NCBI GenBank assembly: GCA_035575925.1
Contig: DATLXK010000052.1
Location: forward strand, 1-64,000
Direction of reading: 5' to 3'
Origin: DASWTL01 sp035575925
GTDB taxonomy: Bacteria; Bacteroidota; Bacteroidia; Sphingobacteriales; Sphingobacteriaceae
Length of the DNA: 64,000 nucleotides
Under the pieces are notes generated by a model. It was not told where the DNA came from. It saw only the letters and a program-made list of their open reading frames with translations, and ran no database searches. Made by a program: the position numbers and the translations under genes. Shown here in pieces: positions 23,723 through 32,578 of this stretch (positions within the stretch are counted from its first letter, which is position 1; each line of letters starts with the position of its first letter).

Positions 23723-24920
23723 CTAATTCTCCCGCTATAACGTTTAAACTACTCAGATTTAGTATGGCATCAGAAAGCAACATGCCCGCACTCATGGGAG
23801 CATACATCTGGTAATTAATAAAGCTTGGCCTCCTGAAATGTAAACGATAAGGGGTACGTCCACCATCATTAACCAGGTAAAAACCTAATTCTCCGTTGCC
23901 TCCTTCTACACAATGATAGACTTCAGTTTTTGGAGTATCAATTTCACCCATTACAATTTTAAAATGATAAATGAGTGCTTCCATATTATTGTAAACTTCC
24001 TCTTTGGGAGGTAGATAAAATTCAGGAACATCGGCATGAAAAACACCTTTGGGTTCTTTATCAATTTTCTGGAGCGCTTGTTCTATAATGCGCAAGCTCT
24101 GCCACATTTCTTCATTACGAACCAGATAACGGTCATAAACATCACCGTTTTTCCCAACCGGGATCTCAAAGTCAAAATCCTGATAAGAAGAATAAGGTTC
24201 ATTAACCCTGACATCATAATCAACTCCAGTTGCACGTAAAATCGGGCCGCTCCAACTATAGTTTAAGGCGGTTTCAGCATCTACAGCTGCTACTCCAATT
24301 GTGCGATCCATAAAGATGCGGTTACGATTAAATAACGCCTCGAATTCTTTTAAAATGGGTGGGAACTCACGTAAAAATTTTCTTATCCTGGCAAATGCAA
24401 TTTCATTAAAATCACGTTCAAATCCACCAATCCGACCAATATTGGTTGTTAACCGGGCGCCGCAAACTTCTTCATAGATTTCATAAACATGCTCCCGTTC
24501 TTCCATTAAGTAAAGAAAACCTGTATATGCTCCTGTATCTACACCCAAAATACCATTGCAAATCAAATGATCTGTAATACGAGCCAGCTCCATTACAATA
24601 ACCCGAAGGTAATCTACCCTTTTTGGTATTTCAATATCCAATAATTTCTCAACGGTCATGTGCCACCCCATATTATTAATTGGAGACGAGCAATAATTTA
24701 ACCGGTCAGTTAACGGAGTGATCTGATAGAATGGGCGGTGTTCCGCAATTTTTTCAAACGCTCTGTGTATATATCCTAAAGTTGAAACACCACTTACAAT
24801 ACGCTCACCATCCATTTCCAAAACATTCTGGAACACGCCATGTGTTGCAGGGTGGGTTGGACCCAGATTTAACGTGGTTGTTTCTTTAAACTGATCTATT
24901 TCTGTTGCAAACGGATTCAT
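23715..24920 (-). CDS. nuoD: NADH-quinone oxidoreductase subunit D (49 kDa-type)
   Basis: The protein has 401 residues. Signatures are LNLGPTHPATHGVF near 17-30 (quinone-site His), LGYIHRAFEKIAEHRPFYQ near 48-66, DRLNYCSSPINNMGW near 73-87, and a C-terminal PYRLHFRRPSFINYQMYAPMSAGMLLSDAI. It is related to the large subunit of NiFe hydrogenases without the metal ligands. With NuoB it forms the quinone reduction site. nuoC and nuoD are separate genes here, unlike the fused E. coli form. Confidence 0.96.
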   Translation of the reverse strand: MNPFATEIDQFKETTTLNLGPTHPATHGVFQNVLEMDGERIVSGVSTLGYIHRAFEKIAEHRPFYQITPLTDRLNYCSSPINNMGWHMTVEKLLDIEIPKRVDYLRVIVMELARITDHLICNGILGVDTGAYTGFLYLMEEREHVYEIYEEVCGARLTTNIGRIGGFERDFNEIAFARIRKFLREFPPILKEFEALFNRNRIFMDRTIGVAAVDAETALNYSWSGPILRATGVDYDVRVNEPYSSYQDFDFEIPVGKNGDVYDRYLVRNEEMWQSLRIIEQALQKIDKEPKGVFHADVPEFYLPPKEEVYNNMEALIYHFKIVMGEIDTPKTEVYHCVEGGNGELGFYLVNDGGRTPYRLHFRRPSFINYQMYAPMSAGMLLSDAILNLSSLNVIAGELDA

Positions 24921-25424
24921 TTATCTTCCAAAGAAAAAATCTTTTTTATCTACACGGTTTGGATCTTCCAGCGGATACTCTTTACGCATGGGAAATACAT
25001 CCATATCATCAACATTTAAAATACGGGTTAAATCCGGATGTCCGGTAAATATGATGCCAAAAAAATCATATGTTTCACGCTCCATCCAATTCGCACCATG
25101 CCACAATGGCGTTGCAGAAGGTATTTCGGGATTAGTACTATTCAAAAACACTTTAATACGTATTCTGACATTATTTGTTAAACTATGCAAGTGATAAATT
25201 ACGCCTAGCGGAAACTCAGTTTCAGGATAATGTATTGCAGTAATATCAGTAAGGTAATTAAATAATAATTGCTTATCATTTTTCAAAAAAGTAAGTAATT
25301 CTGCTATTACCTCTTTAGTTGTTTCTAATGTAAGTAAACCAAAAGGCTCTGCAGGAATGGAAATTTGATCACTGAATTTTTCAGTAATTTTCTGTAATAC
25401 TTCTTCGTTGCTTATTTTACCCAT
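24921..25424 (-). CDS. nuoC: NADH-quinone oxidoreductase subunit C (30 kDa-type)
   Basis: The protein has 167 residues. The conserved C-terminal half reads NWMERETYDFFGIIFTGHPDLTRIL near 112-136 and PMRKEYPLEDPNRV near 145-158, the 30-kDa subunit signature. It is a structural component of the peripheral arm contacting NuoD and NuoB. Its ATG overlaps the nuoB stop by one base, and its stop abuts the nuoD start. Confidence 0.95.
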   Translation of the reverse strand: MGKISNEEVLQKITEKFSDQISIPAEPFGLLTLETTKEVIAELLTFLKNDKQLLFNYLTDITAIHYPETEFPLGVIYHLHSLTNNVRIRIKVFLNSTNPEIPSATPLWHGANWMERETYDFFGIIFTGHPDLTRILNVDDMDVFPMRKEYPLEDPNRVDKKDFFFGR

Positions 25425-25966
25425 TACAGGATTCCGTATTTTGTTAACAAATCCTGGTATTCCTGAGAATTTCTACGACGTAGAGATTCATTTTTTACTA
25501 ATTCCTGAACTTTTATGATCCCGTCAATAAATGCTTCAGGACGGGGGGGACACCCGGGAACATAAACATCAACCGGAATAATTTCATCAATGCCCTGTAA
25601 AACCGAATATGTATCGAAAATGCCACCACTTGAAGCACATGCACCTACAGCAATAACCCAACGGGGCTCAGCCATTTGTATATAAACCTGTTTAAGAATG
25701 GGCCCCATTTTTTTTGCAATAGTTCCCATTACTAATAACATATCGGCTTGTCGCGGAGAAAAAGATGGTCTTTCTGCTCCAAAACGGGCGATATCATAAT
25801 GAGAGCCCATGGTTGCCATAAATTCAATACCGCAACACGACGTAGCAAATGGCAAAGGCCATAAGGAATGAGAGCGGGCAAGCCCGATCACTTTATCAAA
25901 TGAAGTAGCAAAAAAACCTGACCCTTCAACACCGGGAGGAGCTTCTACTAACTTAACCTCGCTCAT
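25424..25966 (-). CDS. nuoB: NADH-quinone oxidoreductase subunit B (cluster N2)
   Basis: The protein has 180 residues. ATSCCGIEFMATMGSHYDIARFG near 42-64 has the tandem cysteines, VGACASSGGIFDTYSV near 107-122 and VYVPGCPPRPEAFIDGI near 133-149 the other two, together ligating the terminal 4Fe-4S cluster N2 that reduces quinone. It is separated from nuoA by 97 bases, in which a perfect TAAATTTG -7-like box (26005-26012, minus strand) could give a second start site. Confidence 0.96.
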   Translation of the reverse strand: MSEVKLVEAPPGVEGSGFFATSFDKVIGLARSHSLWPLPFATSCCGIEFMATMGSHYDIARFGAERPSFSPRQADMLLVMGTIAKKMGPILKQVYIQMAEPRWVIAVGACASSGGIFDTYSVLQGIDEIIPVDVYVPGCPPRPEAFIDGIIKVQELVKNESLRRRNSQEYQDLLTKYGIL

Positions 25967-26063
25967 ATCTTGCCTTCAAGTAGCTTACCCTTTTAAATAA
26001 GCCGCAAATTTATAATTAATTTAACCTTAATCAGAGTAAAATTGAAATAGGGAGTAAATAATA

Positions 26064-26435
26064 TCAATCCCAATTTAAGGCACCCTTTTTTATAATATAA
26101 ACAAACCCTAACAATAAGGTTCCCATGAAAATAAACATTTCAATTAATCCACTTAAGCCAAATTCCCGGAAATTAACTGCCCAGGGATACATAAAAATAA
26201 CTTCAACGTCAAAAAGAACAAATAATATGGCTACCAGAAAATATTTAATAGAAAAAGGCTGACGTGCGTTGCCTATTGATGGTATTCCAGCCTCAAAAGC
26301 CACCAATTTGTCGGCAGTTTTACGTTTTGGGCCTACTAAATGTGTAACCACCATTGTAAAAACCACAAATCCGAGAGCTACAATCATTTGAAATATGATA
26401 GGCAAATAATTAACCGGAGTGCTTTGTATTTCCAT
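26064..26435 (-). CDS. nuoA: NADH-quinone oxidoreductase subunit A
   Basis: I choose ATG 26435 (MEIQSTPVNYLPI, 123 residues). An upstream in-frame Met at 26468 would put the coding region into the terminator of the neighbouring gene and add an unusual N-terminus. Three transmembrane helices are seen. KLVAFEAGIPSIGNARQPFSIKYFLVAILFVLFDVEVIFMYPWA (about 43-86 in this numbering) carries the Glu/Asp/Glu residues of the NuoA family. It is the first gene of the nuo operon. A TATATTTG box lies 7 bases before the ATG. Confidence 0.95.
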   Translation of the reverse strand: MEIQSTPVNYLPIIFQMIVALGFVVFTMVVTHLVGPKRKTADKLVAFEAGIPSIGNARQPFSIKYFLVAILFVLFDVEVIFMYPWAVNFREFGLSGLIEMFIFMGTLLLGFVYIIKKGALNWD

Positions 26436-26442
26436 TACGCGG

Positions 26443-26450
26443 CAAATATA
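26443..26450 (-). promoter_or_regulatory. -7 box of a nuo operon promoter
   Basis: On the minus strand TATATTTG matches the Bacteroidota TAnnTTTG -7 consensus completely. It lies inside the T-tract of the terminator of the preceding TPR gene and 7 bases before the nuoA ATG. A TTG 15 bases upstream is a weakly spaced -33 element. Transcription from here would give a nearly leaderless nuoA message. Confidence 0.5.
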
Positions 26451-26482
26451 AAAAAACAGGGCCGGCAATTATGGCCGGCTCT
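26450..26482 (-). terminator. Terminator of the TPR/TonB cluster
   Basis: On the minus strand AGAGCCGGC and GCCGGCCCT form a 9-bp stem with one mismatch around CATAATT, followed by G and seven T. It starts 22 bases after the stop of the TPR gene and insulates the nuo operon from that cluster. Confidence 0.8.
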
Positions 26483-26503
26483 GCAAAATAAATTAATTAT
26501 TAT

Positions 26504-28195
26504 TTACTTACTTCCGCCGATCTGTTTTAAAACGTCACGGGAGTAAGTGTTTGCCGGATCAAGTTCAGCGGCTTTTGTCAAATACTCTTTGGCTTTTGGA
26601 AGATTGGTTTTAACATAGAACGCACCGACGTTATTATAAGCCTCAACCATCATACCCTTCGTGCCGGCAGACATTACACCACCTTTGGCCGTAGTTAATT
26701 CAATAAATTTCTCATAATCAGAGACACTCAAACCCTGAGGATTAACCTGATCATCTGCTAATCTTTTAACACGTGCCCTTAATATATACGCAACATCAGC
26801 CGCCGGAGACTTTTGAATTACATAACTAAACGATGAATCCGCTTTTGTCAAAAACTCCTTCCCGGGTTTTTCATTAGCCTTAATTTTAGCTGCGTAATCA
26901 TAATAATAGGATAGACCCAAATTTACATGATCATTTAGCAACGTTTTTGATTCAGGGTTTTTAATCGCAATTTCATAGGCCATCTGAGCGTCCGGATATT
27001 GTTTTTCTGTATAAAAAGCCTTAGCCACTTCGCTCATCACTTCAATGCTGGTTGAATCCATTTCAATAGCCTTCTTAATATTAGTAAAACCTTCTGCAGT
27101 TGCGCCGGTTTTCAATTGCGCTTTCCCCAGGTACAAATAATCAGACCCTAATAAGCGCTTGCTATCAACTTTGGCCATGAAATCTTTGATGGCCTGCAAG
27201 CTTGCAGGATAATTTCCATTCTCATATGAAGCATAGCCTAAATAGCGATAAATACGTGGGTTAGTTTTGTCAAGCTGTACCATTGCCTCAGCTTCCTGCT
27301 GCAAAGTTTTCCAATCGTTTGCATAAACCAGGAAGTCAGCATAACGCATTCTTGACTCAATAGATTTATCGGTTAGGCTAATATATTTCTTATAGTGCTC
27401 CAATGCTTGTTTTATCTTTGCATCTCTTTCTTTAAGATTACCAAAACCCCATTGAAGATTAGTTTCAGCTAACTCCCGGTAAGCCGGAGCATAATTAGCA
27501 TCAATTGCAAGAACATTATTGAACTCAACCACAGACTCAGGCCATGCTTTTGACTCCTTATTTATAATTCCTAATGCAACCTTTGATCTTAATAAGCTTT
27601 TATCAAGATCAAACGCAGAACGATAAGCACTGAATGCTTCACTGTTTTTCATCTGGCCACGATATGCATCACCTAATGCCAAATAGATATTTGCATCTTT
27701 TGGATTTAGTGCTTTCGCTTTTTCCAAGTAAGTTATTGCCTTTTGATAGTCAGGAGAAATTCCTTTAAGCGGTTTAGGAGCATCTATAAGAGATCTTCCA
27801 ATATATAACAACGGTAAATAATCCTTCTTTTTTAAGGTAGCTAATGCCTTATCGTAATAAGGTTGCGCACCCATAGCATTTTTACCATCAAGCTCTACTG
27901 AACCTAAACCAATATGATTTAATGGATAAGCAACATTTGCTGATATCCCTTTATTAAATGTCATTTTTGCAGAATCTGTATAACCCTGTTTCAGGTATAC
28001 ATTACCCAGGTGAAAATAATTCTCGGCATTTGAAGCTTGAGAATTTGTAAGACCTTTCAAAATCGTTTTGGCCTTCTGGTATTGTTCAGCATCAATTGCT
28101 TTGAGTGCATCATTAGTGCTTTGTGCATACCCTGAAGAACCTATCACTAAAATTAATCCTAGTGTTGTTTTAATTGCTTTTTTTATCATTTCCAT
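26504..28195 (-). CDS. Exported tetratricopeptide-repeat protein
   Basis: The protein has 563 residues. An N-terminal signal peptide (TTLGLILVIGSSGYAQ, cleavage about residue 25) is followed by roughly a dozen TPR-like helical pairs from residue 30 to 560, for example AENYFHLGNVYLKQGYTDSAKMTFNKG, ANIYLALGDAYRGQMKNSEAF and EYLTKAAELDPAN at the end. TPRs mediate protein contacts. It closes the ExbB-ExbD-ExbD-TonB-PstS-like cluster (19-base gap), so it probably acts in the periplasm with that machinery. The specific partner is unknown. Signs of the same cluster order recur in Bacteroidota. Confidence 0.82.
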   Translation of the reverse strand: MEMIKKAIKTTLGLILVIGSSGYAQSTNDALKAIDAEQYQKAKTILKGLTNSQASNAENYFHLGNVYLKQGYTDSAKMTFNKGISANVAYPLNHIGLGSVELDGKNAMGAQPYYDKALATLKKKDYLPLLYIGRSLIDAPKPLKGISPDYQKAITYLEKAKALNPKDANIYLALGDAYRGQMKNSEAFSAYRSAFDLDKSLLRSKVALGIINKESKAWPESVVEFNNVLAIDANYAPAYRELAETNLQWGFGNLKERDAKIKQALEHYKKYISLTDKSIESRMRYADFLVYANDWKTLQQEAEAMVQLDKTNPRIYRYLGYASYENGNYPASLQAIKDFMAKVDSKRLLGSDYLYLGKAQLKTGATAEGFTNIKKAIEMDSTSIEVMSEVAKAFYTEKQYPDAQMAYEIAIKNPESKTLLNDHVNLGLSYYYDYAAKIKANEKPGKEFLTKADSSFSYVIQKSPAADVAYILRARVKRLADDQVNPQGLSVSDYEKFIELTTAKGGVMSAGTKGMMVEAYNNVGAFYVKTNLPKAKEYLTKAAELDPANTYSRDVLKQIGGSK

Positions 28196-28213
28196 TTGGT
28201 TCTATTTTGACTT

Positions 28214-29119
28214 TTAAATTTTCTTTCTTATTATTATTTGTCTGGAGGGAATACTATCAGGAACCAATCCTGATTTTAGTACAATCCGCTGTCCTTGTTC
28301 TCCTGCCAGGAAAGATGCAAAACCTGTGCCTAAACCCGGACCACCCTCACAATTGATTATATACAATTCTCTTATCAATGGATATAACCCTGAAGCTATA
28401 TTACTTTGTGTAGGTTTATAAAACTTATCAGAGCCTGATCTGCCCGGCAAATTCTTTATCGGGATCACTTTCAAACTCTTAAGTATCTCTTCCAAATCCG
28501 CATCAGGCTGCTTTAACCAGTTAACTCCTACAACACCTACTGCACTGGGATTAGCGTGAACATATCTAATCACTTCAGGATTAGACTTCATTGCGTAAAC
28601 TCCCGATGAGGGAAGAGCACTAACACCTGCCAACTCTTTCAAATAACGTACGGTGCTGGAATTTGCATTATCAAACACCAGACTTTTTATATTTCCTGGT
28701 TTACCCTTAAGAACAGCTAATATATCATCCACTTTAGCCGTTGAATCAGCATTTGATTTATTAGTGATTAGAGCGATTCCATCTATAGCAAAACGATTAA
28801 CTCTGATATTTATTTTTTTATTCTCGTAAAATCTGGACTCTGCCGGCTTTAATTTACGTGAAAGTATTGCTACCTGAATACTGTCGGATAAGAATAAGTT
28901 TAAAAGTTCATTTTCAGGTTTGTATAACACATCAATTTTTGCTTTTGTGTACGTGTTTTCAAAAACGTACAGCTGATCCTCGATAATGGGCTCAAATGAC
29001 TCATCAACGACAATTTTAACAATTCCGCTTGTATAAGTTTGCTCTGTTACCTCTGGTTTATTCCCGCAGCCATTAGCAAAAAGACAAAACATTAATATAT
29101 AATATTTAATTTTTTTCAC
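28214..29119 (-). CDS. PstS-like substrate-binding lipoprotein
   Basis: This 301-residue protein starts at GTG (29119), right after the stop of the preceding small gene. KKIKYYILMFCLFANGC is a lipoprotein signal with the lipobox Cys at about residue 18. The body resembles the periplasmic phosphate-binding (PBP2/PstS) fold: GIVKIVVDESFEPIIEDQ near 33-50, VFDNANSSTVRYLKE near 148-162, VGVVGVNWL near 196-204, and a C-terminal YIINCEGGPGLGTGFASFLAGEQGQRIVLKSGLVP. No Pst transporter genes are nearby; the neighbours are TonB/ExbBD. The ligand may be phosphate, but this is not shown. Confidence 0.78.
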   Translation of the reverse strand: MKKIKYYILMFCLFANGCGNKPEVTEQTYTSGIVKIVVDESFEPIIEDQLYVFENTYTKAKIDVLYKPENELLNLFLSDSIQVAILSRKLKPAESRFYENKKINIRVNRFAIDGIALITNKSNADSTAKVDDILAVLKGKPGNIKSLVFDNANSSTVRYLKELAGVSALPSSGVYAMKSNPEVIRYVHANPSAVGVVGVNWLKQPDADLEEILKSLKVIPIKNLPGRSGSDKFYKPTQSNIASGLYPLIRELYIINCEGGPGLGTGFASFLAGEQGQRIVLKSGLVPDSIPSRQIIIRKKI

Positions 29120-29344
29120 TTAGTCCTTGGCTTTTAATAATCTGACAAACCTGAAAAAAGCATATACAATAAGCAATATCCCAAATGCAATCCTGTATGG
29201 AAGATCCAGCTCAATAGGAAAATCTTTCCAGAAGATCACAGCAATACCGATAACAAAATATAATACAAAAAATAATACCCCTAAAATAAACAGAAATCGC
29301 TTTGCGGGCGATTTCTGATCTTGTTTTGAATTATAATTTGACAT
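29120..29344 (-). CDS. Small membrane protein in the TonB cluster
   Basis: I choose ATG 29344 (MSNYNSKQDQKSPAKRF..., 74 residues), whose ATG overlaps the TonB stop (TAATG). The longer in-frame reading lies inside the tonB gene. Two transmembrane helices are visible: FLFILGVLFFVLYFVIGIAVIF and RIAFGILLIVYAFFRFV. There is a short basic N-terminus and a C-terminal KLLKAKD. It sits between tonB and the PstS-like gene without gaps, so it is clearly part of the unit. Function is not known. Confidence 0.72.
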   Translation of the reverse strand: MSNYNSKQDQKSPAKRFLFILGVLFFVLYFVIGIAVIFWKDFPIELDLPYRIAFGILLIVYAFFRFVRLLKAKD

Positions 29345-30162
29345 TATTGCCCTTGTAATTGGAAAAGTATGGGTATGGTATATTGTACCCTCACCGGACG
29401 ACCATTCTGTATACCTGGTGCCCATGCTGGTGATTTTTTTAATACTCTCACAGCCTCTTCATCGGTTCCGGAGCCCAGCCCACGCAACACTTTAATATCG
29501 GTTAATTTACCATTCTTTTCTACAACGAAAGACACGAAAACACGACCTGAAATATTATTTTCCCGAGCCATTGATGGGTAAGTGATGTTCTTCCCAAGAA
29601 AAGCATAGAAAGCTTTATCACCACCCGGAAATAAAGGAAGAACTTCCACACTGGCAAAATCTTTAATGCTATTATCCTCTACGATGGCAACTTCTTTTGG
29701 AGCTTCACCCACAGGTTCTTCAATACGAATTTCGGCAGTAGGATCTCCCTCAATGGTTTTCTGACCAGGGTCAGCAACTTTAAGTTCCTCAACAGTAGGC
29801 GGCTCTTCGTCACGCACCTGCTCAGCCGGAACCACTACCGGAGGAGGGAATTTTACCTGATCCACTTTTGGTTTAGGCGGCTCGGCAGGAGGAGGAGGAG
29901 GAGGAGTATCTTTATTAATTGGTGGCGGAGGCGATAAAATCACCTCTGTCACTTTCACCTTTTCTTCCGGAAGGGCATTTGAAATAAGCTTGGCTATGAG
30001 CGGAGATGAAACGGCTACAATAAACAATATTGCACCAATCATTAATGCTTTAGATGTAGTGCGCGAATTATCCTTACGTAACATATAAGCACCATACGCC
30101 TTATTACGACCGGCAAAAACGACGTCAATCCACTCCAGTTTAAAAATATCTAATTTTGACAT
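29344..30162 (-). CDS. TonB-family energy transducer
   Basis: The protein has 272 residues. A cytoplasmic N-terminus with the typical GRNKAYGAYMLRK motif near 18-30 is followed by a transmembrane helix at about 40-62, a Pro-rich periplasmic spacer (SPPPPINKDTPPPPPPAEPP near 77-97) and a C-terminal TonB domain from about 175 (PLFPGGDKAFYAFLGKNITYPSMAR..., ISGRVFVSFVVEKNG). It transmits the proton-motive force from ExbB/ExbD to outer-membrane receptors or other envelope partners. It lies 30 bases downstream of the second exbD. Confidence 0.9.
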   Translation of the reverse strand: MSKLDIFKLEWIDVVFAGRNKAYGAYMLRKDNSRTTSKALMIGAILFIVAVSSPLIAKLISNALPEEKVKVTEVILSPPPPINKDTPPPPPPAEPPKPKVDQVKFPPPVVVPAEQVRDEEPPTVEELKVADPGQKTIEGDPTAEIRIEEPVGEAPKEVAIVEDNSIKDFASVEVLPLFPGGDKAFYAFLGKNITYPSMARENNISGRVFVSFVVEKNGKLTDIKVLRGLGSGTDEEAVRVLKKSPAWAPGIQNGRPVRVQYTIPILFQLQGQ

Positions 30163-30192
30163 ATCTGTTTATCTTATTATAACAGTGACCAT

Positions 30193-30741
30193 TTAGTATA
30201 ACTTATCCCGCTTTAATAAATCAATCTCCGGATTGGTGATATCTACAATAGCATAGGTTTGCGGTTTGGTAATAGCCATTTCATCAAGGATATCTACCAG
30301 GTTTTTATAATTTGACTTCTCACTAGCTTTTATTAATATTATAAGCCCTTTTTTAGGATCACCGGTGACACCTAATACTTGCTTTTTTTGTTCTATAATA
30401 CTTTTACGGATACCATTTTTACCAAATCCTGTAGTAGTAGGAGCGCCAATAGGTTTATCAACTAATCCCATATACCATTCCAGTTTATTATTACTGCCTA
30501 AAAGAATGGTCATAGTACGATTATCCGCTACATCGAGAGTTTCCTGGTTCTTTTCATCTTTATCCGGCATGGCTATATCCATAGCCTGGGGCTTGGCCAG
30601 TGTGGTGGTAAGCATAAAGAACGTGATCAAAAGAAAAGCAAGATCAACCATCGCAGTTAAATCTACACGGGTAGATTGTTTCTTACTTCTTATTTTACCG
30701 CCTTTTTTACTGCCCCCGCCGGAGGTATCTAATTCTGCCAT
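30193..30741 (-). CDS. ExbD/TolR-family protein (second copy)
   Basis: The protein has 182 residues. A basic N-terminus with KKQSTRVDLTAMVDLAFLLITFFMLTTTLAKP near 18-49 shows the ExbD transmembrane helix with its essential Asp (VDLAFLL). A periplasmic domain of about 130 residues follows. It is the second ExbD in the cluster and, like the first, has a Bacteroidota-type extended periplasmic region. Two different ExbD proteins behind one ExbB suggest a heteromeric complex, which is inferred. Confidence 0.87.
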   Translation of the reverse strand: MAELDTSGGGSKKGGKIRSKKQSTRVDLTAMVDLAFLLITFFMLTTTLAKPQAMDIAMPDKDEKNQETLDVADNRTMTILLGSNNKLEWYMGLVDKPIGAPTTTGFGKNGIRKSIIEQKKQVLGVTGDPKKGLIILIKASEKSNYKNLVDILDEMAITKPQTYAIVDITNPEIDLLKRDKLY

Positions 30742-30761
30742 TTCTTACTGTTTTAAATGAA

Positions 30762-31388
30762 TTATTTTTCTTCGGCCTCAAGTGAAGTAATCAGGCTAAA
30801 TTTGTTAACTTCTTGTCGTTGTAAAATATCGATCACTTTTTTAACTGCTGGATATTTTTCTTTTGAATCGCCTTTTATACTGACCCGCAGTTCTTTGTTA
30901 TTTACTTCTTTGGTGGCGTATCGTGCAGCAATAATCCATTCATGAAGCTCTGAAGCAGCGCCATTTACAGAATCTGCTGGAATGCCTGGTTGAAATCCTT
31001 CTTTACTTCTGGTTGCACCGTCAAGTGAAATAAACTGTTTTAAATTAGCTACAGGAACGCCGAAAGTTTCTATAAGAGAGAATCGCTTTTTTTCTTCAGG
31101 AGTAAATTGTATACTATATCTTTTACCTATACGCTCTAACATATTAACGCGCACCGGTTGTCCGGATACTCCAAAAAAAGTTTTTCCTTCACCGCCAATC
31201 GTAATGGTTGAAATGTCAGAATCGGGCAATTTGATTTGAACAATAGATGATGGTGTATCAACCGGCAGCGGTTCAGGCTGACGAGCAGTAGCTGTCAAAA
31301 TAAAGAATGTTAATAACAGGAACGCCACGTCGCACATAGCAGTCATATCGATTGCCGTACTTTTTCTTTGAATTTTTATTCTTGGCAT
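30762..31388 (-). CDS. ExbD/TolR-family protein (first copy)
   Basis: The protein has 208 residues. KIQRKSTAIDMTAMCDVAFLLLTFFILTATARQPEP near 4-39 is the transmembrane helix with conserved Asp in CDVAFLL. It is followed by a periplasmic region with an inserted segment (about 70-140) absent from E. coli ExbD, and a C-terminal KGDSKEKYPAVKKVIDILQR typical of ExbD. It lies 21 bases before the second exbD and 90 bases after exbB. Confidence 0.87.
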   Translation of the reverse strand: MPRIKIQRKSTAIDMTAMCDVAFLLLTFFILTATARQPEPLPVDTPSSIVQIKLPDSDISTITIGGEGKTFFGVSGQPVRVNMLERIGKRYSIQFTPEEKKRFSLIETFGVPVANLKQFISLDGATRSKEGFQPGIPADSVNGAASELHEWIIAARYATKEVNNKELRVSIKGDSKEKYPAVKKVIDILQRQEVNKFSLITSLEAEEK

Positions 31389-31477
31389 TACTAAATTTTA
31401 ATTATTTCGTGTACGTTAATTTGAAGATGAAAAATTCCCGGATTTTCCATAAAAACCCGGGAAAATATTTTCAAATC

Positions 31478-32305
31478 TTATTTATGTGTACTGGCGTAAG
31501 TCTGGATGATAGAAAATCCAGCTTCATCAATTGAGTAAGTTAACTTATCAATTTTGGAGGTGAAAATATTGTACATAATGATGGCAATGGTAGAAGTAAG
31601 AATACCTGTAGCTGTATTGATTAACGCTTCAGAAATACCATTTGCCAAAGCAGCCTGATCGGGAGAACCTGCAGTTGATAACGCAGCAAATGCTTTGATC
31701 ATACCCGTTACTGTACCCAGTAAGCCCATTAATGTTCCAATTGATACCAGGGTAGCGATAACAGTTAGATTTTGCTCCAGCATAGGCATTTCCAGTGCAG
31801 TAGCTTCTTCAATATCTTTTTGAATGGCTAATACCGCTTGTTCGGTATCTACGTTAGTATCAGCTTCAACTTCCTTGTATTTTTTCAAACCTGATTTGAT
31901 CACGTTTGCTACGGAGCCTTGCTGCTTATCGCACTCAGCCATTGCCGCATCAATATTTCCTGAACTTAAGAAACCACGCACTTTACCAACGAAGGCATCT
32001 ACATTGCCTGTTCCAGCCGCTTTGTTGATAACAAAAAAGCGCTCGAAAGAAAATACAATTACCATTAATAATAATCCCATTAATACCGGCACCACGTATC
32101 CTCCTTTATAAACCATTCCAAAATAGTTCCCTGGTAAAGGATGGCCATTCTCAGGATCCCCACCTTCAAAGTTTGTAGCATTTCCCATTACGTACTTCCA
32201 TAATAAGAATGCAATAATTAAACAGATCACGATCGATAAACTTGCAAAAATGTTTGACCCTGAGCTCTCTTTCTTTACTGCTATTGGTTTTGGTGCGTTT
32301 GCCAT
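31478..32305 (-). CDS. MotA/TolQ/ExbB proton channel protein
   Basis: The protein has 275 residues and three main transmembrane helices: about 18-38 (FASLSIVICLIIAFLLWKYV), about 70-90 (VVPVLMGLLLMVIVFSFERFF), and the pair at about 180-260 with VIATLVSIGTLMGLLGTVTGMIKAF and GISEALINTATGILTSTIAIIMYN, the conserved ExbB core. It forms the inner-membrane proton channel that powers TonB together with ExbD. It is the first gene of the seven-gene cluster ending at 26504. The preceding 270-base region would hold the promoter, but no perfect -7 box is obvious there. Confidence 0.9.
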   Translation of the reverse strand: MANAPKPIAVKKESSGSNIFASLSIVICLIIAFLLWKYVMGNATNFEGGDPENGHPLPGNYFGMVYKGGYVVPVLMGLLLMVIVFSFERFFVINKAAGTGNVDAFVGKVRGFLSSGNIDAAMAECDKQQGSVANVIKSGLKKYKEVEADTNVDTEQAVLAIQKDIEEATALEMPMLEQNLTVIATLVSIGTLMGLLGTVTGMIKAFAALSTAGSPDQAALANGISEALINTATGILTSTIAIIMYNIFTSKIDKLTYSIDEAGFSIIQTYASTHK

Positions 32306-32456
32306 TTTTTAGATTTTTAGTTTAGTTGTTGATTAAATAAATATAATAAGTTAATTGTTAGCTTGATGATTTGTTTTAACGGATAACAAAAATATCATTT
32401 CCGTATTAATAAAAAATTATTTCTCAATTAATTAAAATGCGATCAATAACCTTATA

Positions 32457-32486
32457 AACAAAAATTGTCCCTTTATCAGAGACAAT
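32457..32486 (-). terminator. Terminator downstream of the SUI1-like gene
   Basis: On the minus strand ATTGTCTC pairs with GGGACAAT (one wobble pair) around an 7-base loop, followed by TTTTTGTTT. It lies about 95 bases after the SUI1 gene stop at 32579 and before the exbB gene. Confidence 0.6.
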
Positions 32487-32578
32487 CTTTTTACAATGAA
32501 AGTTATTTTTTTAATGATATGCAAATTATGAATAAAAAATGTCGGTAATAAATGTTATCACCTTCAGTAAGGTACATG

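Noticed and set aside
26436..26468. Longer NuoA beginning at the Met encoded at 26468
   Set aside because: The added residues would be encoded by terminator and promoter sequence and do not resemble NuoA N-termini.
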